A DNA stretch of 64,000 bases from Nostoc sp. FACHB-973. Its GTDB lineage: Bacteria; Cyanobacteriota; Cyanobacteriia; Cyanobacteriales; Nostocaceae. The notes below the pieces were generated by a model that saw only the letters and a program-made list of their open reading frames with translations, did no database searches and was not told the origin of the DNA. The translations under genes were made by a program, and so were the position numbers. Below are positions 18,126 to 26,981 of the stretch, one piece after another. The stretch is from contig NZ_JACJSJ010000043.1 of the NCBI RefSeq assembly GCF_014698115.1, positions 1 to 64,000 on the forward strand, given 5' to 3'. The stretch's first letter is position 1. Each line of letters starts with the position of its first letter.

Positions 18126-21100
18126 CTTTTTATCACTTTCTGATTAGTCTGCAAATAATCATGCAGCAAATCGCAACCCCGTGTCAGTAATTTCTCCAGT
18201 TTAATATCTGCCAAATCCTGGAAAATCACCGTACCACTGGCACTTCCCACAGCTAAAGTCTTGCCATCAGGGCTAAAACTGATGCTCGTTAACTCATCTT
18301 TATAACCTTTCAAAGCAATCAACAATGTGCCATCGCGGTTCCAAATCCTCACTTTGTCGTCACTAGAGGCTGCTAAAGTCTTACCATCTGGACTAAAACT
18401 GACACTAATAAAACTATCGCCATCCCCAGCAAGATTACTTAGCAACTCACCCGTTCGATTCCAAATCTTTACTGTACTATCAATACTAACCGAGGCAAGA
18501 ATTTGACTATCAGGTGACCAAGCTACCCCATTTACCCGCCTACTATGACCAGTTAATGTCTGTAGCAATTTACCATCTTTACTCCAGATTTTCACTGTTT
18601 TATCATCACTGGCTGAGGCTAGCAGATTGCCATCGGGACTAAAACTTACCCAATTGACTGCATCTTGATGTCCCTGCAATGTGTTCAACAGTATACCGTT
18701 GCGACTCCAAAGCTTTACTGTTTTATCTTTACTCGCTGAGGCAATTACTTGACCATCAGGTGACCAAGCTACACCCAATACTGTATTATTATGACCCTGT
18801 AAGATGTGGAGCAATTTACCACCCCGACTCCACAATTTTACTGATTTATCTTTACTCCCTGAGGCAATTATTTTACCATCTGGACTAAAACTAACTCCCC
18901 AAACTTGACTCTGATGGCCAGTGAAAGTACGGAGTATTTTACCCTCTCGATTGAAAAGTTTTACAGTTTTGTCTCGACTGGCGGCGGCTAAGGTGCGACC
19001 TCCAGGGCTAAAACTGATACTCGTCACCCAATCATCGTTATCGGCTTTGGGTTTTCGCAGCAGCACATCATCCCAACGCCAGAGTTTAATAGTTTTGTCC
19101 CGACTCGCAGAAGCAAGGGTGCGCCCGTCTGGGCTGAAACTAACGCTATTCACCCAATTATTATGTCCCTTCAGGGTGCCAAGCAACACACCTTGGGAAC
19201 TCCAAAGTTTGAGCGTTTCGTCGGTACTTGCGGAAGCAATGGTGTTACCGTCGGGGCTGAAACTGACGCTGGTAACTCCAGCACTATGTCCTGATAAGGT
19301 TCTCAGTAACTTACCTTCTAAACTCCACAATTTGATAGTCTGGTCTAAGCTAGCGGAAGCAATTGTTTTACCATCGGGTGACCAAGCTACACTCAAGACT
19401 GCATCATTATGACCTGAGTAGGTTTTCAGCAACTTACCGTCTCGACTCCAAAGCTTGATGGTGTTGTCAGCACTCCCGGAAGCAATGTTTTGTCCATCGG
19501 GTGACCAAGCAATACTCAAAACTGCACTGCTATGCCCGTCTAAGGTTTTGAGTAATTTACCGTCCTGAGTCCAAAGTTTTATCGTCTTGTCTGTACTCGT
19601 CGAAGCAATAAGTTGACCATCGGGGCTGAAACTAACACTATTCACCACAGCTTGATGTCCTAATAGAGTCGCAAGCTGTTGACCCTGCTGGTTCCACAGT
19701 TTCACTGTTTTATCTTGACTGGCGGAAGCAATAATTTGACTATCGGGGCTAAAACTGATGCTATTGACTACATCTTCATGTCCTGACAAGGTTTTGACCA
19801 AGCTACCATCAAGACGCCAGAGTTTAATTGTAGTGTCTGCACTGGCTGAGGCAATTAAAGAACTATTGCGGCTAAATATAACACTATTTACCCCAGATAT
19901 ATGCCCGTCGAAACGATTATATTCTCTCACCCCAGAAACCGCTTGATAAAGAGCCGTCAGCACTTGTTCTTTTGTATTGGAATCTACCCAGATTGTTTGT
20001 TGTAATTTTTTCCCTGCTTTTAAACCTTCTTTTAAAGCATCAATACCTTTTTGTGAGGCAAATAAAGCTTCACTAGATACACTCAAGGTTTTAATTTCGC
20101 TATCTATTGCTGTAACTATGGAAACACTTAACCCAAATATCGCCAGCACAGAAGCAGTCAAAGCAATTTTCAGCGAACGATTTAATTTAGCTTCACTGAC
20201 TCTTTGTTTTTCTTGGCTTTCTGCTAGTTTCGCTGTTAACTCTTTTTCTTTAAGTTCAGCCCGCAATTGCTCAATTTCTAACTGACTTAATTCTTCCCGC
20301 TTTTGTAATTCCCGCAATTCTGTTAAGAAGCCCAATCCCTGTTGGGGATGAGTATCTATCAATTTGGTTCGCTGCTTTTTTTGGCTCAATTCGCTTTTAA
20401 GTCGCTCAATTTCAGCTTGACTTTGTTCTACTTTTTGACGTAGCTGGTTGAGTTGTACTTGTAAGCTTGATTCCTGTTGTTGCAAATGGCGAATTAAGTC
20501 CACTAAATAATCGTGAATTAGTTGATAGCGTTCTGGCACATCGGGAAAGATAACCACTAACCCAGAACGGACTAAAATATCTAAAACTAACTCTAATTTA
20601 CTAGCATCTTCTAATTCTGTTAACTGCGCGGCTAATTCAGCACGAGTTTTAAAAGGTCGGTTGTTGCTTTCATCTGTTAATAAATATAAAACGAGTAAAG
20701 CTGCTCGTTCGTTTTCTGGTCCACAGTCTTTTATTAGTTCCTTAATATATCGTTCAATGAGTTTGTTGGGTCTATACGGTTGATATTCTTCTAAGGTAGT
20801 AATTCGCTCATCTTGAATTTGCGCTCCTACAACTTGCAATTCAATGGGGCGTACTTCTCCAAATTCTGTAGATAAATCTTCAATTAAGGCATCAATTAAT
20901 CCAGGCTCTAGGTGAAATTGAGAACGCTCTGTCAAATTTTTGATAATAGCTTTTGCATATTCTGGGGAAAAATTATTTAACTGGTAGCGGATATTTTTAT
21001 CCAGAATATTGTTGTTAATTGCTTCCAGTGCTGAGAGATGTTTAAAGTCTAATAAACGATGTAAATAATCTTCTCGCAAAGAAAGAATAACTTTGACAAA

Positions 21101-23266
21101 AGGTATCTGGAGACAGTCGCTAATAAATTTATCAAATGCTTGCTTTTGATTGCGATCGCTATATCCAAAGAAAAATTCTTCAAACTGGTCAAAAATTAAA
21201 ACTGTGATTAAATGATTATCAGCATTTTTTTGTAATTGTTGTACAATATTGACGACAGTGCTAGGTGTAACAGAGTCCGGTAAAACCTCTGTTTCAATAG
21301 TTGCTTCTACCTTAATTTCAGACATCGCCTCACTTAAAGATTTGCCTAATTCCCTAGCCCAATCTGTATAAACTTGCAGCACCACAGGCACCGCAATTTG
21401 ATCGCCAATAGCTCGATTTTGCAATGCTGGAACTAAGCCCGCAGTTACCGTAGAACTCTTACCCACTCCTGATTGACCATGAATTACCGTCAACTTTTGG
21501 TCAGCGCGGCTAATTCTGCCAATTAAATTATTAATATCTCGTTCTCGACCAGAAGCTGCAATTTCTAAAGCAACACTGCTACTTCCAGCAGGTGACATTA
21601 ATGCTGGGTTTGTCGCCTGTCTTTGGGGTTGCAAGCGTCCGGCACCGATAAAAGCCCGAAACCCATACTGCTGCTCAACAGAACGGCGTTTCTGACGAAT
21701 GTAATAAGCTTCCAAATATCGCCCTTCTTCAAAATAAAGCGATCGCAATGTCCGCAACAGACGAATATAACGATGGGCATCATATTGATGAGCGCTGTAT
21801 TCTAACGCTTCTGGTAGTTCTTTTGTCGCCTTTTGTAAATATTCACGGGCGACTTCTTGCTCACCTAAATTACGCTGTGCCTTCGCTAATATTAAATAGT
21901 AAATTTGTGCCAATAATAAGGGAAATAAACAGTTATAAGGGTCATTCTGCTTTTGCGCCTCACCTAATTTCAGCAGTGACACATGTGCTAAGATACTCGC
22001 CTGTACCCAGCGTGATTCCTGCACAGCTGCTTGTGCAAGAAAGCCGTAGTCAGAAGCAAGTTGGATTTGACTACCATAAATTTGATGCAACTCCAAAGAC
22101 TTTTGAGCAACAATTTGCAATTGTTCCCACTCTTGGAGATTTTGCAAAACTTCAGCAAGTTGATTAATAAATTCAGCAACTATATTTAGACATCCAGCTA
22201 GCTGCAAAATATTCAAACATTGCTGAAAATAAGATTTTGCTGCTAACCAATGACGGCGATTTTCTGCTTGATTTTGCTCAGCTAAACGACAACAACATAG
22301 CCCAATATAAAACAGCAAAACTCCCTGTCGCAGAAGTAGGGGAGATGGGGGAGAGGGGGGAGATGGGGAAGAAAAGGGAGATGAGGGAGATGAGGAAGTA
22401 GGGGGAGATGAGGGAGCAATATTGTTTTTATCTCCCTCATCCCCCTCATCCCCCTCATCTCCCTCATCCCCCTCATCCCCACTCTCGACCAACTTTTCCC
22501 AAACCTGCAAGCTTTTCTGAAAATGATTTAAAGCTATATTAATGCGATCGCTAACATAATTATCTAAGCCAAAAACAAATTCTAAACTAGCGTGCAATTC
22601 CGGTTCTAAGGTAATGCCACGATTTTGTAATTCTCTAATGGCAAAGTGCAGTTCATAGTTATGTTCCCAGACTTGCTCTAGGGTAGAATAATTTTCGGTA
22701 AACTTAGGTGCTTGGGTTTGTGCAGTGTTCTTGGGCAATACTCTGGCAAATAAAGCATCAGTTTCTTGTTGGAGAAATTCCAGCAACGAGCGAGTTGTCA
22801 TTTCAAATTCAATCGGTGTCGCCGCCCAACTCGCAAAATCTGGTGCTAAACGTACCACTTTTTGCAAAACTTCATCATTCATCCACACAATTATCGGAAA
22901 TGGATGGCGCTTGCGAAATTCATCACGAATATGATTAACTGATCTGAGGAAATCGTCAAGTTCATCCACAGACTCTAAACCCAAAATCATCAATGCCGAT
23001 GGGGGTCGATCGCGAGTAACTAACTGTAAATGAATAGTTGTGTAAAGACTTCTGGCGTTATGGGGTAAAACTACTTTTTGAATGTGATATAATCCTGAAG
23101 AAATTTCTTCGAGTCGTTGCAACATTTCTTCTTGCAAAACTCGATAATTGCAGGATACTAAAACTAGGGAAAATTGACCGTTAGAAAGTGCGATCGCTCT
23201 CCCTAAACTCCGCAATGCCCGCTCGTTATTTGCTCTTATATCTGCTTGTGGGTGTCGTTCAACCAT
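18074..23266 (-). CDS. STAND-like NTPase with TPR-like region and 14 WD40 repeats
   Basis: A 1730-residue multidomain protein. In order: an N-terminal globular region (1-230, unassigned; SALMILGLESV, FPIIVWMNDE); an in-frame STRR segment (about 259-314: GDEGDEGDEGD then Pro/Ser); TPR-like helices (315-540); a P-loop NTPase with GQSGVGKSS (about 595-603) and VLIFDQFEEFFFG, typical of STAND ATPases of the nSTAND1/AAA_16 type; a winged-helix-like stretch; a coiled coil (about 935-1015); one membrane segment (about 1030-1055); and 14 WD40 repeats (1117-1690, two seven-blade propellers). It probably senses a ligand through WD40 and signals by NTP-dependent switching. It overlaps the upstream ATPase gene by 31 bp, so the two are co-translated. 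Confidence 0.88.
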   Translation of the reverse strand: MVERHPQADIRANNERALRSLGRAIALSNGQFSLVLVSCNYRVLQEEMLQRLEEISSGLYHIQKVVLPHNARSLYTTIHLQLVTRDRPPSALMILGLESVDELDDFLRSVNHIRDEFRKRHPFPIIVWMNDEVLQKVVRLAPDFASWAATPIEFEMTTRSLLEFLQQETDALFARVLPKNTAQTQAPKFTENYSTLEQVWEHNYELHFAIRELQNRGITLEPELHASLEFVFGLDNYVSDRINIALNHFQKSLQVWEKLVESGDEGDEGDEGDEGDEGDKNNIAPSSPPTSSSPSSPFSSPSPPSPPSPLLLRQGVLLFYIGLCCCRLAEQNQAENRRHWLAAKSYFQQCLNILQLAGCLNIVAEFINQLAEVLQNLQEWEQLQIVAQKSLELHQIYGSQIQLASDYGFLAQAAVQESRWVQASILAHVSLLKLGEAQKQNDPYNCLFPLLLAQIYYLILAKAQRNLGEQEVAREYLQKATKELPEALEYSAHQYDAHRYIRLLRTLRSLYFEEGRYLEAYYIRQKRRSVEQQYGFRAFIGAGRLQPQRQATNPALMSPAGSSSVALEIAASGRERDINNLIGRISRADQKLTVIHGQSGVGKSSTVTAGLVPALQNRAIGDQIAVPVVLQVYTDWARELGKSLSEAMSEIKVEATIETEVLPDSVTPSTVVNIVQQLQKNADNHLITVLIFDQFEEFFFGYSDRNQKQAFDKFISDCLQIPFVKVILSLREDYLHRLLDFKHLSALEAINNNILDKNIRYQLNNFSPEYAKAIIKNLTERSQFHLEPGLIDALIEDLSTEFGEVRPIELQVVGAQIQDERITTLEEYQPYRPNKLIERYIKELIKDCGPENERAALLVLYLLTDESNNRPFKTRAELAAQLTELEDASKLELVLDILVRSGLVVIFPDVPERYQLIHDYLVDLIRHLQQQESSLQVQLNQLRQKVEQSQAEIERLKSELSQKKQRTKLIDTHPQQGLGFLTELRELQKREELSQLEIEQLRAELKEKELTAKLAESQEKQRVSEAKLNRSLKIALTASVLAIFGLSVSIVTAIDSEIKTLSVSSEALFASQKGIDALKEGLKAGKKLQQTIWVDSNTKEQVLTALYQAVSGVREYNRFDGHISGVNSVIFSRNSSLIASASADTTIKLWRLDGSLVKTLSGHEDVVNSISFSPDSQIIASASQDKTVKLWNQQGQQLATLLGHQAVVNSVSFSPDGQLIASTSTDKTIKLWTQDGKLLKTLDGHSSAVLSIAWSPDGQNIASGSADNTIKLWSRDGKLLKTYSGHNDAVLSVAWSPDGKTIASASLDQTIKLWSLEGKLLRTLSGHSAGVTSVSFSPDGNTIASASTDETLKLWSSQGVLLGTLKGHNNWVNSVSFSPDGRTLASASRDKTIKLWRWDDVLLRKPKADNDDWVTSISFSPGGRTLAAASRDKTVKLFNREGKILRTFTGHQSQVWGVSFSPDGKIIASGSKDKSVKLWSRGGKLLHILQGHNNTVLGVAWSPDGQVIASASKDKTVKLWSRNGILLNTLQGHQDAVNWVSFSPDGNLLASASDDKTVKIWSKDGKLLQTLTGHSRRVNGVAWSPDSQILASVSIDSTVKIWNRTGELLSNLAGDGDSFISVSFSPDGKTLAASSDDKVRIWNRDGTLLIALKGYKDELTSISFSPDGKTLAVGSASGTVIFQDLADIKLEKLLTRGCDLLHDYLQTNQKVIKSDGFANAKGERALCSGR
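22335..22487. repeat. inverted STRR inside the WD40 giant gene
   Basis: GGGAGATGA-type units on one side and CCCTCATC-type units on the other, with a short AT-rich spacer near 22420-22430. It is translated in frame as GDEGD repeats followed by Pro/Ser-rich sequence, and the arms can pair into a long hairpin in DNA or mRNA. Confidence 0.8.
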
Positions 23267-24573
23267 GATTTAAATTTTTGCGTTTCTGCTAAAACTGGGT
23301 TGACGGCAAACCAAGCCCCCTCCCGATCGCGGTATTCAAATACAAATAAACTCCGCAATAGGGTGTGATACTCAATATCACCTCTGACCCTCTGTTGTTG
23401 CACCACCTGAAAGATGAGTTCCCACTCATGGGGGTCAATGGCGTTGGCTCGGTAATCTCGCTGTCTTTGAATCACCAATTCGACACACTCCCGCTCGAAG
23501 GGTGGATCTTGTTCACGCAAACAATCAAACAACAACCCCAGCAAGTCGCGCACATGACCACCACTAATCAGACACAACCGATCTAAGGTTTCCAAATTAT
23601 CAAACACCTCTGTAATTAAGCCTAACCGATCGCTAGGTAAAATGTCGGGAAAAGCTCTCGCTAGCACCATTTGTCGCATCATTGCTAGCCCTTGGGGGAA
23701 AATCTCTCCAGAGCGTAAACGCACAGGTATCATCGGTAATACTTTTGGTGCTACTCCTCCCCCCAAACGATGCTGAAGTTCGGCGCTATCGTTGGAGAAA
23801 GTCAAGGCTAGGGGAATAGTGTAGACGACATGACAATTTAGTTTGCGTAACTGTTCGCCCCGTTGAATAAACAAGTATTCTGGTAGCGATCGCCCCGATG
23901 GTAAAGGTCGAATTGCCACTCTATCTAAATTATCAACAATTACTACCAGTCCTCTTTTGCCTCTGGTTTTGAGTTCTTTGTTGGCACGTTCTAATAGTTC
24001 TTGATTAATTGACTGTAAAATATTTGCCGTTCGGGGTTCTAGATAATCTCTTAACCGCCGTCGCAATTGGGGGCTTTCTTTGGTTTTAGCCGTAATTTTG
24101 CCAATCCCCACAGATAACTCGGCTTCAACTCCCAGTTCAATTGGTGTTTGCAAAAAATCGACAATTTCGCCAAACAATTTGGTAAAATAGGCAGGTTTGA
24201 GCCTGATTTTCATCGCTTCTAGGCTTTCACTTACCTGACCAGCGATCGCCAATAAAACATCAGTCACATCCACATCTGCCATTTCTAAGACATGGGTGGA
24301 CTCAAAGTAAACCACATGAAATTGCTGCACTTCTAACTCAGCTTTCAGGCGCAACAATTCCGTTGATTTTCCACAGCCGAGATGTCCGGTAAATAGCTGA
24401 CAAGTTGGTGAATCTGGGGATATGCGAGTGATGGTACGCTGTAAAGCTTCAATGATTTTGCCACCCCGCACCACCGCAAAATCGATATAATATCGGCGAT
24501 CGCTTGCATCTCCTATCATTAGAGGTCTACTTGGATTGCAAGCCTGATAAAATCTTTCTAAATCTAGGAGCAT
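23236..24573 (-). CDS. P-loop ATPase, partner of the STAND-WD40 protein
   Basis: A 445-residue AAA/KAP-like NTPase with no transmembrane segment. Seen: Walker A GHLGCGKST (63-71), Walker B GLVVIVDNLDRV (about 205-216), sensor-like HVVYTIPLAL, and a C-terminal winged-helix-like region (SLFVFEYRD...WFAVNPVL). It resembles ATPases encoded next to STAND proteins in multicellular bacteria. Its 3' end overlaps the start of the WD40 giant by 31 bp, so the two form an operon and probably one complex. Two palindromes lie in its leader. It may act as a signalling switch or as a loader for the larger protein; this is inference from the gene order. Confidence 0.8.
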   Translation of the reverse strand: MLLDLERFYQACNPSRPLMIGDASDRRYYIDFAVVRGGKIIEALQRTITRISPDSPTCQLFTGHLGCGKSTELLRLKAELEVQQFHVVYFESTHVLEMADVDVTDVLLAIAGQVSESLEAMKIRLKPAYFTKLFGEIVDFLQTPIELGVEAELSVGIGKITAKTKESPQLRRRLRDYLEPRTANILQSINQELLERANKELKTRGKRGLVVIVDNLDRVAIRPLPSGRSLPEYLFIQRGEQLRKLNCHVVYTIPLALTFSNDSAELQHRLGGGVAPKVLPMIPVRLRSGEIFPQGLAMMRQMVLARAFPDILPSDRLGLITEVFDNLETLDRLCLISGGHVRDLLGLLFDCLREQDPPFERECVELVIQRQRDYRANAIDPHEWELIFQVVQQQRVRGDIEYHTLLRSLFVFEYRDREGAWFAVNPVLAETQKFKSWLNDTHKQI

Positions 24574-24633
24574 AACTAACCGAGTTCATTCACGAATAGG
24601 GATGACAAAATTTATATTGGGCAATTTATCTCT

Positions 24634-24674
24634 TAATTTAAGTAAATCTCACTTAAATTACTAACTAAGTTAGC
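24634..24674. promoter_or_regulatory. paired palindromes in the ATPase-STAND leader
   Basis: TAATTTAAGT (24634-24643) and ACTTAAATTA (24651-24660) form a perfect 10-base inverted repeat with a 7-base gap. Immediately next to it CTAACT-A-AGTTAG (24662-24674) forms a second palindrome. Both lie 60-100 bases upstream of the ATPase start and could be an operator. Confidence 0.4.
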
Positions 24675-24890
24675 AATATTCCGGATGATTTTTCATATAT
24701 ACGTTTTATATAGCACACCGCAATGCTAACATTTGATTTTAACTAAGCAGAAATACTGCTATAAGTACAAATAGCAAAAAGCTCTAATACTAAATAAGCT
24801 ACTCTTATCAATATTAAAAATATTCAACACAAAAAAAGGTACTGTTAAGTACAATCTGTCTGTTCGCTTATTTTGAAATGACAAAAGGAA

Positions 24891-25064
24891 TTAAAAAAGT
24901 AAGCAAGTAATAATCATGCCTTCGTAGGGGCGGGCTGGTCTAAAAGTTTGCTGACATTGTGCCGTAGTAATATCCCAAAAGTTGATTGTTTCATCCCACC
25001 TACCACTCAGGAAAGTTTGAGCATCTGGGCTAAGACTCAGCGACCACACCCAATTGAAATTAGG
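24891..25064 (-). pseudogene. relic of a WD40-repeat protein C-terminus
   Basis: A minus-strand frame reads NFNWVWSLSLSPDAQTFL, then SGRWDETINFWDITTAQCQ and RPARPYEGMIIT. This matches one WD40 blade and the closing RPYEGMNIT-type tail of large cyanobacterial WD40 proteins. The rest of the gene is missing. At about 25065 it is cut by an AGGACTTACGCATTGAC-type repeat. It has no usable start of its own. It is not part of the 18-23 kb protein. Confidence 0.65.
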
Positions 25065-25151
25065 ACTTACGCATTGACACAAAATACAAAATATGTATTT
25101 TGGGAAAAACCAGATATGTTGTAGAGAACACTGCTATGCCCTCCATAGCGC

Positions 25152-25462
25152 CAGGGCTGTTTCATTGCCCAAAGAGCTTTAAAAATCAAGGGTTCTAGCA
25201 ATTAAAAATTGGTTATTTCGTTATAGCGGTTCCCATTCAGATGCGGTACAACATTATATCCCCAGGTGTAGGGGCACGGCACTGCCGTGCCCCTACAGGT
25301 GTATCTCAGTAGGTCGGGAAACGCTATACCAGCGTGCCCAGAAAATGAACTATTTTACTGATATTTTAATGTTTAAATGTTCATCTCATCGTCACCCTGA
25401 CTTACAATTTTCTCGCTAACCATCTTGACAAATCCTGTTTGAAATGGAATGAAACAGCCCTG
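25152..25462. mobile_element. possible non-autonomous element with 15-bp inverted ends
   Basis: Perfect 15-base inverted repeats CAGGGCTGTTTCATT (25152-25166) and its complement (25448-25462) bound 311 bp with no gene. The 107-bp MITE sits inside. It is probably a degraded insertion sequence or MITE derivative. Confidence 0.5.
25222..25328 (+). mobile_element. 107-bp MITE, copy 1
   Basis: Ends TATAGCGGTTCCC and GGGAAACGCTATA are 13-base inverted repeats with one mismatch. The core is a GTAGGGGCACGGCA/TGCCGTGCCCCTAC palindrome. Copy 2 at 29355-29461 has the same length and ends, in inverted orientation. Confidence 0.75.
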
Positions 25463-26116
25463 CGGATTTATTTATCCGTGGGGAATGCGTTACAAGCCTG
25501 ACCTTGATAAACAAAAGAGAAACATTACTGCAACCAATGCCGTAGTGATTATTTATGCATCACTCATCTGTCGGCGAATATTTTCACAGTGTCCAATCGC
25601 TTTGGACAAGGTGTCGATGATAGCATAGATCCCAACTGTTTAATTTAAGAACAGACCTATCGGAATTTTCTGACTGGAGGGAATTTTATTGCGTGGCTGC
25701 CTGCGATCGCACTCCCACCTACTTAGCAACTTAGGTTAATAATACTCAATGGAGTTTCTTGCTGCGATCGCCCTAACCAAAGAATCAACATTTCAAAGTT
25801 CGTCTTGGTCAACTAATGGTTGTTGTCGCATAATTGCCCAGTGGTGATTAGCGATTAGCTGTTTTTAACATTATCTATTTATACTTTTGTACTGAGCTAG
25901 TAGCAAAAATCGGGTAAACCTTAACTAGGATTAATAATTTTCTACTTTGTAGAAAATTAATTTTCATCTAGAGTAGGACAAAGATACCTGCTGTTGACCA
26001 CATAAACAAAAGCTAGATCAAGCCTCTGGCTTCTAGCTATAGGAAACCAACTTTAATTATTGAGAGTCTGGTTTCAAAATGGGTAACAGCACCATTCCCC
26101 ATCAGCTTGATCACCT

Positions 26117-26722
26117 ATGCTAAAAGTTATGCACTCGGCCACCAACTCAGCCACTCCAAATGCCCAGTGGGAGGATTTAATCAAGCTTCCAGCCCCAAAC
26201 ACAGTCCAATGGGAAAATATCAAAACCCAATTAGACTTGGTGCTGTTGGCGCTAGAAACCTTAACTGGGATTGGTTCTGAGGCTATGCTTTCGGCGGCAA
26301 CTGATTTGAATTTAGAGTCAAGAGTGCCAGACCGCGTAGCTTTATGGCGACTACGCCAATCAAATCCCCTACGCAAAGGTCAAGGAGGGCGAAAAAAGCT
26401 AGATGTAGAAGAAGCGCGATCGCTTGTTCTTATCACCTGCTACCTAGCCAAACAGCACCAGGAATTAATTCGCCGTGCTGTTGGCTTGTTAGAACAAATG
26501 GCAGAAAGTAACCGGGAACCTCACCAGGCTGCTTTACTTGGAGATTATATTGATGCTTTTTGCAACACCTACCAAGAGCGGATGGAAGAGGACGAGCAAA
26601 TCTCAACGGATTTACTTACCAACCTGGCACTAAAACTGCTTGTAGATTTACTTTTTTACAGTGCCCCTGGTGGGCATCGCCGTCTTTGGCTAGCACTTAT
26701 AGACCGTTCTACAAAATTTTAA
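26117..26722 (+). CDS. DUF3038 domain protein
   Basis: A 201-residue soluble helical protein matching DUF3038, a cyanobacteria-specific family of unknown role. Seen: the LPAPNTVQWENIKTQLDLVL segment, the conserved basic stretch NPLRKGQGGRKKLDVEEARS, and a C-terminal half of helices ending FYSAPGGHRRLWLALID. It is normally encoded directly before a DUF4335 protein, as here (gap 259 bases), which supports a shared function. An in-frame second ATG at 26129 is a possible alternative start. Confidence 0.75.
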   Translation: MLKVMHSATNSATPNAQWEDLIKLPAPNTVQWENIKTQLDLVLLALETLTGIGSEAMLSAATDLNLESRVPDRVALWRLRQSNPLRKGQGGRKKLDVEEARSLVLITCYLAKQHQELIRRAVGLLEQMAESNREPHQAALLGDYIDAFCNTYQERMEEDEQISTDLLTNLALKLLVDLLFYSAPGGHRRLWLALIDRSTKF

Positions 26723-26902
26723 ATTTGACATTTGAGATTCCTCAACCACAATTCGCCGATGTAAGTTTGCTAGATCAAGAAACCCTTTTGACGATCGCTA
26801 GCCCTTGGGCAATGCCCTATCAACATTGGTTCTTCCTTGCACATCAGTTTGCACAAACAAAAGAATCTTCTACAGTTCTGAGTTGCAACTGACTCAACTT
26901 TT

Positions 26903-26940
26903 ATCTCCGACACGCTACGCGTAGCTTGCTTCGACTTAGG
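26903..26940. repeat. GCTACGCGTAGC dispersed palindrome
   Basis: A GACACGCTACGCGTAGCTTG repeat in the DUF3038-DUF4335 spacer. The core 12-base palindrome GCTACGCGTAGC is at about 26915-26926. Dispersed repeats of this type are common in Nostoc genomes. Confidence 0.5.
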
Positions 26941-26981
26941 AGTACGCAAAATCCCAAATAGTCTTCCTCGCAGTTCCTGCC

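Larger units (their letters stand above)
24675..26116. other. 1.4-kb non-coding decay zone
   Basis: No intact gene. It contains the WD40 relic (24891-25064), a 311-bp inverted-repeat element (25152-25462) with a 107-bp MITE inside it, and a minus-strand open fragment at 25553-25630 (GIYAIIDTLSKAIGHCENIRR...) without a start. The remainder has HIP1 octamers and AT-rich DNA. Confidence 0.7.
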
